DNA from: Anarhynchus alexandrinus
Taxonomy: Eukaryota; Chordata; Aves; Charadriiformes; Charadriidae
Direction of reading: 5' to 3'
DNA: 64,000 nucleotides
NCBI GenBank assembly: GCA_008711295.1
Contig: VUYV01000015.1
Span: 2,982,846 to 3,046,845, forward strand
Below the pieces are notes generated by a model. It had not been told where the DNA came from. It saw only the letters and a program-made list of their open reading frames with translations, and searched no databases. Within the stretch, counting starts at the first letter, position 1. Each line of letters opens with the position of its first letter. Below are positions 35,501 to 47,330 of this stretch, piece by piece. The translations under genes were made by a program, and so were the position numbers.

Positions 35501-38500
35501 CTCCCTCCCACTAGCATTTCCTTTGTTGCTTCATACGTGTTTGAGTACTATACATCTCCCAAAGGAAATCCAGCAACTGGATCTCCAAACCACAGTGGGT
35601 GGTAACCCCTTCTCTTTCCCTCTGCTACCCTAGTCTCATGATTATATCTCTGCAATAATAATAAGACGCAACAAATTTTCTTGCCTTAAATGTTTACCTT
35701 ACATGAAATGAAGACAGGAGTGGGAACATTATGTGCATGTGCATAGGAAGTAGGTGTGAAGTAGATATTCCACGTTTGGTTGGTTTTTTGTTTGTTTGTT
35801 TGTTTTTTTTCTGGTTGGAGACAAAGGGGTGATTATTTCATTTCCCTTAATTTCAAAACAAACTTGTTATTCTTTTTTTATTTAGTCCACTTCTGAGAAG
35901 TTAAATTAAGAAAATTTTGGTCGAGTCTCAATAGTTTTATGACATTTTGATCTGAAAGAACTTCATTTATTTTTTTTTTCTGCTAGAGGAAAACCAGTCC
36001 AAAATGGTTTTGGCTCTACTCCAAACTTAGATTTTTAGCTCTGTCTTGGGCCATAACGTACAAAGGGGATTTTATGGCATGCTGGTATTGTCATCTAAAG
36101 TAAACCTTTCACTAATGCCAAAATAACAACGAAAGGTCTCACATTTAAGAAGTGCAAACCCTGCATATATCTTCTGGAGCACCAAATTTTGCAAAACAGT
36201 GTTTGAGCTGCTCAATTGAATTTGTGTGCATGAAAGCTAGTGTATACCACAGGGAGTTCATCTTTTTGATTTTCCTGGCTTATTCTTATTACAACTGATC
36301 CAAAATTGGAACTTTTTGAATGACTGAATGCACTGGGGAGCGTTGAACATAAATGTGGCTAATGAAAAGATTTGCTAGCCATAGCAATTCCAAACTCAGA
36401 GAGAATTCAAAGGGATAATTTATCTGTTGATTCACCATAGGTTTTTCGAGTATTTCAGTGTAAAAAGAACAAAAAGAGAACAGTTTTTGAAACCGAATGG
36501 GTGCAGCAGGCAGGGTTCATATATGAATTTCTGTGGGAATAAGAAATAAAGGTATTCTTCAAGGGTTAAAATGCCACTGGCCCGTTCCCCAGACACCAAG
36601 AAAGACCGTTTAATTTTCCCAACTACATAAAGAGGACGAGGCGGGGAAGGAAAAAAAAGGAAACCTACATTAAACAAAGCCACTGCTAGGAGGGAAATGA
36701 GAATGCCAAGTAAATGGTGGGTATAGATGGTACCTGCCAACCAGTCAAGCTGTTTGACAGCACTTCTCTGTGGACCCGAGGGGGGAATTGGTAACGCAAG
36801 AAAGAAGGGCTAGCAATACCTTCTAGGGCCCTTATGAGGCTTGCTATCGATCACAATCCTTTGTTGTCGAGGAAAAAGGTAAAAGAATATCTAGATAAAT
36901 TGGAATTGACAAAGCTAGGCAACTTAGAGAGAGAAATCTCTTGAGTCGTCTGTAACCAAAGAAGAGATATTGAAAGTGATACAATCAATGTAGCCCAGGA
37001 AGACTCTGGGGAAAAGTGACTTTACCCATCAAGTATCCATAGTTGGAGGCATGTGGCTGATATCAGTTTGTTTTGGATGATGTGCACACTGAGGGTTCTA
37101 TCCCTTCTACATTTCGTGCTACAATTTCAGTATTTATTTGGGGTCAAATGGAGACCATCTTAATAACTTACACAATTCTACAGTCCCTTTCAGTTCTAGG
37201 GGACGAAGCAGTGTTTTCAGCATTAGGAGAGAGATCTAATTTTGTATGGGACAGATGTAAAATAGAGGAAAGGGAAAGTGGGATTACTTGGTGTCATCCA
37301 TTAATTTGTTCCTCCAGAGGAACAAAGAAAGACTGAGGATACCCAAAGATCACAGATGCCTTCAGAAACAGCTCTTAAAAAGACGAGTAAAAATGTGTAA
37401 CTTAAAAGCCACTGAAAGAAAAGGAAGATAAAATATAAACAGAAGCTGGACTGAGGCAGGCTATTGAATTCACAGAGCTCAGAGTACTAGAATAAGGAAG
37501 GAAAATATGCATTTTCCACCAGACGAGTTATTATCCTTTATCCATAAATGAGGCTAATCTCCCTAGCCTATTCTGTGGACATTGGTGAGAGACACATTTG
37601 TCTGAAGACGAGTTTACAGCTAGACTTTAATCTAGATCCTTTCTGGATCTCTGGTGTCTCTAAATTGACAATTTTTCATTTGTTATAAAGGGATCATAAG
37701 GAATTTAGCTTGGTAACTTAGCTGGAAAAATGAAGAGATTCTAGCTGTATAGAAGTACTGCACCTGAGCCACAGTCTGAGACACATTTTAGGAGCAGAAT
37801 GAAACATTCCTTTTTTTCATATGTGCATAGGCCATACAGAACAGTAGGCTAAAAAAGTAGATTTATTTAATCTTTGTGAGTTGTTTAAGCTTGTGAGGGT
37901 AGATTTAGAAATCTCATGTGCAACATGATTTCGATAGATTTTATAATATTTCAGTAGATTTCACACTATATTCACAGCTTTGCCCCGTGTTGTAATGATG
38001 GCCCTTTTCTGTATATCAGCTGTGTCTTTCAAAAGCAAATTCAGGTGGCATTCAATCTTAAGCATGGATTGAATGTAGCGTGGTGTCCATTTTTAGCAAG
38101 ATCTCAACTTTGCTGCCAGACAAAAAAGGATATCCAAGCAATCTAAGTTTGAACAGTCAATAATGGCAATAAAATGTGTCCAGGCATCTTCTGGGCATAT
38201 TTAAAAGTGGACCAGAGGAGTCCTCAGCCCTCCAAGAAATCCTGCAATCCTGTAACTGTCATATAAATTATTCCATTTACTGACACCCATTACTCCAGGG
38301 GGAACCGAACCCTCCACAGGAAAAGATCTCCAATGTTGGCTGTGGGCCAAGGAGAAAAAAAGTGACAAAATGGTCAAGGGCTCATCTGTATGTCAGTTCC
38401 TGCAACAGTCTGGGGCACAGACACATTTTGACTCGGGGTCACCTCTGGATTCACCTGCCTTTAAGCAGGTGACAAAGACATGGAGATGTCCATCTCTCTC

Positions 38501-39179
38501 CATCAGTTACAGAGGAAGCTTAGGGTGTCCGTTTTGCTACCTAAAAGACACAGTTATGCACTTAAAATCAGGTGAGAAGAATCCAAGCCTTTATTCATAT
38601 GAACTTTGTTATATTAAAATTAAGGTGACTCTCCTAACCTCAGTTCACCCTGCCACAGCTCCCCGCCACTCTGGGTTTCACACACAGTACTAAGTGCTTA
38701 CAAGGGGGAATTACTGTCAATGAAAGAAACGATGGGCAGGGAGAATCTTCAGTTTTTCTCTTTTTTTTTTTTTTTTTTTTAATTGTATTAATTTGTTTCC
38801 CTGGGAAGGGAGCTGACAATATTATTTCAAATCTTTTTTTCATCAATGGTGTGACAGCCAAGTCAAGACCTCTAAAACTTGCAAGAAGGAGTGTGCTCAT
38901 ATGCCTCTGAGTCTAGATCTAGTTATCTGTACCCATGTGAGGATTCACCCATGTCAGTCCAAAGGCGAGGATCAAGGCACTGGGACTGGTACAATTTCAG
39001 GAGAATACACAGATCTGCACATAACTGTGTGCTGAAAGGTACAAAATTATAGCTTCATTGGAAGAACTGCAGTGCCTAGCATGGCCCTTAGGGCATAAAA
39101 CCCTGCTGTATCAAATGATACAGCCTCAGCATGTGAATATAAGGACCATAATATTGAAGGTTTTACATATTTAATTTCC
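35501..39179. other. Noncoding DNA with simple T/G tracts
   Basis: A (GTTT)n-like tract lies at 35,779-35,810 and a T20 run at 38,761-38,780, which gives a Lys-rich false frame on the minus strand. No gene was recognised. Confidence 0.5.
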
Positions 39180-39690
39180 TGGCAGAGACCAAGCTGCAGT
39201 GATTTAAGCACTTGTTTGCCTTATCCAGGGCCATTTGCCTATGCTGCTTTTAGCACCAATGATGATATACTAAAACCTTTTGTTTGTGGGGGTACAAAAT
39301 AAGAACTTATCTCCTAATAGCAGCAGTTTTGCTATGTTTATGTCAGCGCTGCAGTACATGAGGACTGGCGTGTCTCTGCTGATTTAAATTCTCCTGAATA
39401 CAAGCCTTCCAGAGCTGTAAATAGAGAGAGGTTAAGGCCAGATCTTCCAGCTCAGATGAAGTTGCTTCATCGTTTATTATTGTTCAGTTACAATCAAATT
39501 ATTGATGTTCTCAGCATCGCTGGGGCTACCGCATGATGCAAACCACATGAGTGAGATAGGGGGAAACAAAGAAGAGAAAAATAATAATGTAGAGAAGAAT
39601 AGAGCTCTTAGTACTTGCATACACAATCATATGGGAAATAAAGCCCAGAATGGTGCGGCAAAACTATGCCTATTTTTTTATCTTTCCCCT
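39180..39690. promoter_or_regulatory. Candidate conserved noncoding element
   Basis: Complex, non-repetitive sequence with several CpGs and closely packed SOX-like (ATTGTT, ACAAT) and homeodomain-like (TTATTAT, AAATTATTGAT) sites at about 39,465-39,510. The 68-codon open frame (39,502-39,708) shows no domain. Support is by appearance only. Confidence 0.22.
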
Positions 39691-41231
39691 TCTTCATGCA
39701 TGATTTGAAAGTCCTTTGCATGGGAGAAGAGAAAAAATAAAGTTAAACATTCTGAGGAATGTTGAGATGTCAAAGTGCAGCTTTTTTCCCTTAAGCATAT
39801 AAAATATTAAGAATGCTCAGCAAAAGCCAATAGGGAAGCTGCTTAGATAAGAAGATGAAAAATTAATTTTAATGCACAGAAGACTAAGTAATACACTTAT
39901 TTCACAACCTCAATCAATTTTAATATTTTAGTATTTAAAAGTAGTGTCTCTCCAATGGTATTTTAAAAGTTGCTTGTGTCTGTTTTTACTAACAGTCTAA
40001 GTTGTTCTATTTCTCTCTTTGCCTCCCTTGCTCTCATTCTTTCTTTCCAATATGAATAAGAGACTGCCTTAGATGCATTTTCTTCTTGGTTACTATCAGT
40101 ATAGGGTGATTAATGGTATCCTCTCTTTCATGGTGTGGTATTTCTTCTCTACGCTTCTCACATTTGAGAATAGAAGGTTCTTGCAAATAAATAGAGGCCA
40201 AACTCAGTGCACTGAAAACACTCATCTTCAACAAGAGCCCAGCTAAGTTGCAGTGGAAGATTGCACAGACATAGCCAGAGTACTTCTCAATTAATTACTT
40301 TGAAAAAGTAACCCATAGGAGCCAAGGTTTCAGTGCAGACTGCAAAAATGCAGCCAGGAACTCAAGTGAAGATAAATGTGTTTAGGCCAAGCACCTCCAT
40401 GGCTTTGCAACTGTATTATCGTTACTGTCTGAATTATGCAGTTTAAATCTATATCATGTATATCTGCATGGGTGAGTTGCCCCATTAGAATACAATATAG
40501 ACATGCTTGGAGAGGAAATCTTTATTTTCCAATTAAAAGAAAAACAAAAGCAAAGAAGATAGTGGGGGAAAAAAAAAAAGGAAATAAATCTTGTTTTACA
40601 CATTGGTAATCGTGTCCAGAAATGGCTCTAGGAAAAAGGAAAACCAACTTTAAAAATAAATTTGAAATCTACAAGTTCCGTGCTGATTTCCAGGTGGATC
40701 CATAAAGATCAAGGTATCTTCTTTTACTTCTAACACTGCTTCTATTTGGTGCCTGGGAAAATGTACTTATTATAGTCATTAACTGCTCAGCTATCAGTGA
40801 AAGAGGTTAACTTGTCTGCCTTATACCTCCATTTAGGCATCTGTCTCCACCACCACATACCTGACTCATTTTGTAACAGAGCTAGTGATAGGCAAGTCAT
40901 TTCCCCTGCATTTCTCCCCATAATTTTATTCGAAAGCAGCACGATTTAGGTTGATGTGAAGAGAGAAGTCTCTGAAACTATGTTCTTCTTAGGCAAAGAA
41001 ATACTTCCTTTATTTGTACCTAATAATCTTAGACATAACTGGATAATATATAAACAGAACACTGCACATTAAGAAAATGGCCATGTGTGCTATAGACAAA
41101 TATACCAGCCTTTACTGATCACACATTCCTCTTCATTATACTAGATTTCCTAATTATCATACCATCATAGCACTTAAGGAAAGAAAAGATTGATTAAATA
41201 CTATCTGTAATGTTATGGCAGAGAGGGCTGG
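39691..41231. other. AT-rich noncoding DNA
   Basis: An A-rich run lies at 40,567-40,580. No gene or repeat was recognised. Confidence 0.5.
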
Positions 41232-41317
41232 TATTTTATTTTATTTTATTTTATTTTATTTTATTTTATTTTATTTTATTTTATTTTATTTTATTTTATT
41301 TTATATTTTATTTTTTA
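41232..41317 (+). repeat. (TTTTA)n pentanucleotide microsatellite
   Basis: About 14 perfect TTTTA units run from 41,233 to about 41,304, followed by a slightly broken ATATTTTATTTTTT end. The purity implies recent slippage or length change. A 61-codon frame (41,210-41,395) reads through it as Phe-Ile-Leu-Phe-Tyr repeats and is an artefact. Confidence 0.98.
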
Positions 41318-41860
41318 AGCTTCATTCACAACAGCTCTGCAATTCAGGATGATATTCAATCAGAGAGAGATTTAAGAAAGTACAAATATTTCTGATGGTA
41401 TGTGTAACTTCTTTAAAAAAAATTAGCAGTATGACCAACTGTAAACATTTCCACAGGAAACAGCTCTTACACGTTCAAAGGTGTAGAACAAGTGAAGTCA
41501 CTCTACAATAACAGCACACAGTAGCTCCCGAATATCATCTAGTCTGCCATTATTTCTTTTTCCTTCTTGACGTATTCTCATCAAAATAGGAAGAGTCCAT
41601 TTACAAATGCCATTCAGGGTTTTATTTAATTAAATTTTTAATAGGCAGTGATGCTTCTGGAATTTCCTGAACTATTCTAACTAAAGAATGATAACTGAAA
41701 TGCAGCCCAAATATTCCTTCCTCTGTAAGAACACTTTATAGTCACTTAAGATCAGTTCCATAATTCTTTTGTATACTTGCAAATTTTTATTACAACAGTC
41801 TTCTTTTTTTTTATCACCTGAAAAAATTTCTAGCATTTTGCTTTATTTGCTTATTGTAGG
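41318..41860. other. AT-rich noncoding DNA
   Basis: Nothing was recognised. Confidence 0.5.
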
Positions 41861-41943
41861 CTTTTTTCTTTTTCTTTCTTTCTTTCTTTCCTTCTTTCTT
41901 TCTGTTTTCCCTTTTGTTTTCTTTTTCTTTTTTTCTTTTTCTC
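41861..41943 (+). repeat. (CTTT)n pyrimidine tract
   Basis: Interrupted TTTC/CTTT units with C-rich breaks form about 80 bp of near-pure pyrimidine. It resembles the complement of the purine microsatellite at 32,529-32,619. The open frame through it (41,769-42,086) is a composition artefact. Confidence 0.95.
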
Positions 41944-43837
41944 CTGATATTAAGGTGCCTGAGCCTATTTGTGATGTCGTAAGAACAATCTCCTTAATGA
42001 GGCAGCTGTTTATGAAACACAGCTCTCTGGAGTGTTATTATCACATGAACTCTGGTAAAAATATATCTCTGCTCCAGACGGCCTAGTTCAGACACATGCA
42101 AGGTGGATATGTAAGGAGTCATGCTAGACATAAAATGTTCTGATGAAAAATATTTGTTTCTTTGTATGTTTTTCCTTTGAAAAATGAGTTTTCATTGTAC
42201 TCAAACTTGTATGTAGAGACTGTCCATTTTGAGGATCTGATTTTGGAAAGCAATAATTTGGAATAGAATAAAATGTTTCTTTTAAAATCTTAGTTCAGAC
42301 CTTAGCCTTTTGTTTTGAATTGGTATTTGAATTAAAGTAGAATTTGAGTGGTATTTCAGTTTCTGATAAAATTTGATATAAAATTTATGCTTCACATCAA
42401 TTTTTCAAAATGAAACATTTAATTTCAAATCAATGTTGTGATACAGTGTTTCATTTTAACTTGTCAAAACATTTTGTTTTAATTAAAAAAAAACCAAAGC
42501 TACTTCACCCTTCTGTATCCATTTCTTTCTGAAACTTAGTTTTTTATCATTCCAACCTAATGTATCTGTCAAAAATAGTTGTAACAATTTTCAAACACAC
42601 ATAAATTCTATTTTAACTAATACAATTCCTACAATTAAATGAATGAAATTGCTATAAAATTCTGAAGAGAAATTTGGATTTTTCAAAAAATATCTTAATA
42701 TAACTACATCGCTTCCTAAAGTAATCTTTAATTTCCCTTTGATAAACACTGTAAATTAGATGGGTTTATACACTTGGTGTATACTTCATGATGAAATGGA
42801 TCTTAGATGCCTACATGATCTTAAAACATTGTGAAAAATTCCTTTTTTTTTTTTTTGTAAAATAAGTAAATTTAAAAAGAAGTATAATTATTATAATGAA
42901 GTGAATTATTTGCATAACTTATAAACAGGAAAAAGTAAATAGTTAGGATTGAATTAGATGCAAAGAGGGTCTAAGTTTTAGTATTAATATTATTTATGTA
43001 CCTATTGAAGTCTGAATGCCATTACAATTGGTATTTTTTTTTAAATTTCCTTCAATTCCAGGTACAATTTAGGCTGGGTTTTTTTAGAAAGATGGAAAAC
43101 ATATTTTTGTTACTTCTTTTTTTTTTTCTTTAAGCATAAGGTTTCATTGTTTTCTCCCAGTTTGTAATTAACTTTTTTTAAGAGCAGTTTCATATTCCCC
43201 AACAAAATAAACACACTTTGAAAATAACAAATCAAAAAGAAAGCCAATGTTATCATACCTGTATAAGCAGAGGCAGTAGGAGTTATTTTTGCTATTAATC
43301 AAACCAATTGCTCATCTTCCAATAGCAGTGTCTCTAAGATAGGATTAACTTTAGGTCACAGTCCTATTTGCAAACTATGTAACTGGAGAAATTATATATC
43401 ATATAGCACAGAAAAATAAAAACAAAATAATCCCTATTCCTGTTCATCCTTTTTTTCTGGCTGCTTTGTTTACGTTCTTCATAAGAGGGCCTAATGCTGC
43501 CCTACACACATATTGTGGGCAATATTTTGTACATGAACTATAGTAATTGATAACTAAATATTGCCCAGATAAAACCCAAACCTATTAAAATATTTACAAA
43601 TCTTAGCAGAAATAAATATGCATAATAGACTTCATCCTATTCTGACAACCATTTTGAGAAGCTCTTTTCTATTTGCACAATGAATTAAAGCAATTATTGT
43701 TCATTCTACTGTAAGCCCCAGAGGCTCCATTATGTTACATAGTCTAGAAGGACGCATAAAAATACACTACTTGTCCTGAAAACTTTACAGTCTGCATGGG
43801 GGGAGGGAATAGAAAAAAAAAAAAAGATACTGCAGCT
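41944..43837. other. Strongly AT-rich noncoding DNA
   Basis: Many T and A runs (42,842-42,856; 43,117-43,131; 43,812-43,825). No gene was recognised. Confidence 0.55.
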
Positions 43838-45460
43838 AAGGACAAAAAAAAAAATCCAAAAAAAACATTAACAATAAAAGGAGGACCAAGGATAACCTCT
43901 GTCCTTTAGTAAACAGAGGCAGAAACATAGTGACCAAGGATGAGGAAAAGGCTGATGTACTTAATATCTTCTTTGCCTCAGGCTTTAACAGTAAGACCTG
44001 TTGTTCCCTGAGCACCCAGCCCCCTGAGCTAGTAGGCAGGGGCGGGAAAGAGAATGAAGCCCCCATAATCCACAGGGAAATGGTGAGTGACCTGCTCCAG
44101 CACCTGGACATACACAAGTCTATGGGGCTGGATGGGATCCACCCAAGGGTACTGAGGGAGCCGGTGGAAGAACTCACCAAGCCACTTTCCATCATTTATC
44201 AGCAGTCCTGGCTAACCGGGGAGGTCCCAGTTGACTGGAGGTTACCAAATGAGATACCCATCTACGAGAAGAGCTGGAAAGAGGATCTGGGGAACTACAG
44301 ACTTGTCAGTCTGACCTCAGTGCTGGGGAAGGTTAAGGAGCAGATCATCCTGAGTGCCATTATGCGGCACATGCAGGACAACCAGGTGATCAGTCACAGT
44401 CAGCATGGGTTCATGAAAGGCAGGTCCTGCTTCACAAACGTGGTCTCCTTCTGTGACAAGGTGACCTGCTTAGTGAATGAGGTAAAAGCTGTGGATATTG
44501 TTTACCTGGGCTTCAGTAAAGCCTTCAACACTGTTTCCCACAGCATTCTTCTGGAGAAACTGGTTGCTCATGGGTTGGATGGGTGTACTCTCCGCTGGGT
44601 AAAAAACTGGCTGGAAGGCCATGCCCAGAGAGTGGTGGTGAATGGATTTAAATCCAGTTGGCAGCCGGTCACAAGTGATGTTCCCCAGGGCTCGGTACTG
44701 GGGCAAGTTCTATTTAATACCTTTATCAATGACCTGGACGAGGGAATCGAGTGCAGTCTCAGTAAGTTTGTAGACTACACCAAGTTAAGCGGGAGTATTT
44801 ATCTGCTTGAGGGTAGGATGGCTCTACAGAGGGATCTGGACAGGCTGGACTGATGGGCCAAAGCCAATGGTATGAGGTCCAGCAAGGCCAAGTGCTGGGT
44901 CCTGCACTTGGGTCACAACAGCCTCATGCAGCACTACAGGCTTTGGGAGGAGAGGCTGGAAAGCTGCCCAGTGAAAAAGGACCTGGGGGTGTTGATTGAC
45001 AGCTGGCTGTACATGAGCCAGCAGTGTGCCCAGGTGGCCAAGAAGGCCAACAGCATCCTGGCCTGTATCAGGAATAGTGTGGTGAGCAGGTTGTCAGGAA
45101 GCTGTTGTCATCCTGTACCCAGCACTGGTGAGGTCTCACCTCGAGTACTGTGTTCAGTTTTGGGCCCCTCACTACAAGAAAGACATTGAGGTGCTGGAGC
45201 ATATCCAGAGAAGGGCAACGAAGCTGGTGAGGAGTCTGGAGCACAAGTCTTATGGGGAACGGCTGAGGGCACTGGGGTTGTTTAGCCTGCAGAAAAGGAG
45301 GATGAGGGGAGACCATATCATCCTCTACAACTACCTGAAAGGAGGTTTGTAGAGAGCTGGGGGTCAACCTTTTCTCCCGAGTAACAAGCGATAGGACAAG
45401 AGGAAATGGCCTCAAGTTGTGCCAGGGGAGGTTTAGTTTGGATATTAGGAAAAGATAGCC
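43838..45460 (+). mobile_element. CR1 LINE, long fragment truncated at both ends
   Basis: It starts in the linker just before the RT domain ([17 protein letters not shown] near 43,930) and covers nearly all of the RT, then the C-terminal region up to the [18 protein letters not shown] segment (45,263-45,313). It breaks off near 45,460 after 'aggggaggtttagtttggatattaggaaaag'. The expected CR1 3' untranslated end and octamer run are absent. Loss of the 3' end is unusual, because CR1 insertions are normally intact at the 3' side, so a later deletion or rearrangement is likely. More diverged than the copy at 29,162-30,440 in its catalytic motifs. Confidence 0.95.
43930..45352 (+). pseudogene. CR1 reverse transcriptase pseudogene, catalytic residues lost
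   Basis: A 307-codon open segment (43,930-44,853) holds the RT domain: [11 protein letters not shown] (fingers), [26 protein letters not shown], motif [23 protein letters not shown] and motif C FVDYTKL. Three usually invariant acidic positions are changed: Asp to Gly at 44,509-44,511, Asp to Asn at 44,527-44,529, and the second motif-C Asp to Tyr at 44,776-44,778. The stop at 44,851-44,853 sits where this family has Trp (TGG to TGA). The frame then continues in phase to about 45,085, where a frameshift moves the C-terminal [11 protein letters not shown] region (45,128-45,352) to the next frame. The enzyme cannot be active even if translated. Confidence 0.9.
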
Positions 45461-46879
45461 TCTGCTACTCACCTTTTTTAGTCCTACAAGCAGGTTTAGC
45501 ACTCAAGACAAACTAATTCTCTGCAGAGCCCAGCCTGAGAGCAAGCTGACATACACACAGGATGAGGATCCCGGGTAATGCAGGAATGAACTGACTTGAC
45601 CAACTAAACTCACCCTAGAGACCTTCATTTGCTCCACCAAACGTTTTCACACATTCAAGTGAAGTGCCTGTGTTCGGAGATTGTTTTTCTAGACTACCTG
45701 TTCAACAAATGCAGAGAGACGCGTCACTGGATGGCAATTAAACCCTCTAGAAGGTCTCTAAAACTGCACGTGATGTCTAGAGACTTAGGTGCAAACAGGC
45801 TCACTACAGGTAAGTCCATTAACAGGTGGAATAGCTCTAGGCTGGAGTAACTTGATATCGTTGAAAACAGCAGTAGACCTCCATTAATATCAACACAGGT
45901 TGGATTTTGACTTTCATTAGAAAAAGAATGTTTTTATATCTATGTATTATTCATCAAAAATGAATACAGGGCATTTTTCTTGCACAAAATTTCTGTTGAT
46001 ATCAAAACATACAGAAGTATGTGATGCTAAGTGTTTCAATAAACTCAAAACACAACATTAAGGGGTTTGGATTTTCTTAAGGGTTTTTTTCTGTTATTCA
46101 CTGAAAGAGAAAAGTTAAACACCAAAGGAACCACTTTGCATTAATTGAAACAGAGCATTCAGTTTGGCTGGAGACTAAACATTTTTGAAACTAATTGCAG
46201 GAAAAATGTTTCAAGAAAACATTTTGTTTTTCTAATCTGGAACAGGTAGAAAGATGTGAAAATGGTGGTATTTCTTGCAAAAAGGGTATTCTGTTCTTAC
46301 TTTAGTTTTGTCTTCCAGATGTGTGAATCTTTTTTGTTGTTGTTGTTATTCCAGGGCAGTATTTTCAAGCTGTGTTTCTTTACTGTATAAAGCAACTACT
46401 GAAATAAGTCCAGGAAGATTTTATACAAGCTACGTACACAAATCACTGTGCTCCTCACTCTCTTCATTGTTCCTTCTAGTCCTCCTTCTGCCTCCATGTA
46501 ATTTGCTACTCTTGTAGCCTCTTATGAAACCTGCCCAACACTAATTTTTAGTAAGCAGTTCTCTAAATTAATCACATACAATTAATCAGTTCTGTTTCCC
46601 CTAGAATTTCACCGAAGGGGAAAAAAATAAAGAAAAAAGAGATAGTTTCATATTGCCATTTTGCTTTTTTTCTTTGTTCTTTTCCGTCTCTTTTTTTTCA
46701 CGCAGCTTATTTTGACTGGCAAGAGAGAAACATTCTCCAATTATTGTATTCTTTAAATGATGCCTTTCTCATTTTAACTGATACAATTTTCAGTATGTTC
46801 TTTAAGTCAAAATGGAAAGATTATTTATTTATTTTGTTTGGTTTTTTTATTTATTTTATAGAATGGGGCTTGAGAAGGT
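45461..46879. other. Noncoding DNA, nothing recognised
   Basis: Ordinary sequence with short T-rich runs (46,668-46,700) and a (GTT)n stretch near 46,333-46,347. Confidence 0.5.
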
Positions 46880-47330
46880 CAGAACATTCAATTATAGCAA
46901 AGGCTAGTAAAGCCTCCGTGGACAGGGCATCATTACTGGAGTTTTTACTGCAATCCAGCTGTCAGTTCCTGAGTGCAATTTCCTCCTTTGTGCTGCATGC
47001 AGAGAATTCTTGGAGATAGAGGGATATTTTTAAAACATTATCTTCTTTACCATATACTGCAGAAATCAGCCTCTTCAGCCTTCTTCCACTCCCCAGTGAA
47101 GGAGAAGTTGAGCTCTTCCTTTCTGCCCCGTGCAACATATAATAGGGCATGCCCCGCTGAATGGCTCATGATGGAAATGGGCTCCCACAGCGGACTGGAT
47201 TAAATCAGGTACAATAATGTCTGACTGCAGCACTGCAGTTTGTTTCTGATGGTCTTTATTTAGCACATGAGATGAAGAAACACGAAACTTGTGCATTCTT
47301 GATCTGGCCTTGTAAATAGTGCAAGAATTG
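46880..47330. promoter_or_regulatory. Candidate conserved noncoding element
   Basis: Complex, repeat-free sequence, GC-balanced within AT-rich flanks, with palindromic blocks such as GCTGCATGCAG (46,991-47,001) and CTGCAGCACTGCAG (47,225-47,238). Overlapping short frames on both strands have no domain. It could be an enhancer or an unrecognised untranslated exon. Support is by appearance only. Confidence 0.2.

Noticed and set aside
41210..41395. Phe/Ile/Leu/Tyr repeat frame
   Set aside because: Translation of the TTTTA microsatellite.
43836..44195. 119-codon minus-strand frame
   Set aside because: Antisense shadow of the second CR1 copy.
45068..45502. 144-codon minus-strand frame
   Set aside because: Antisense shadow of the CR1 C-terminal region.
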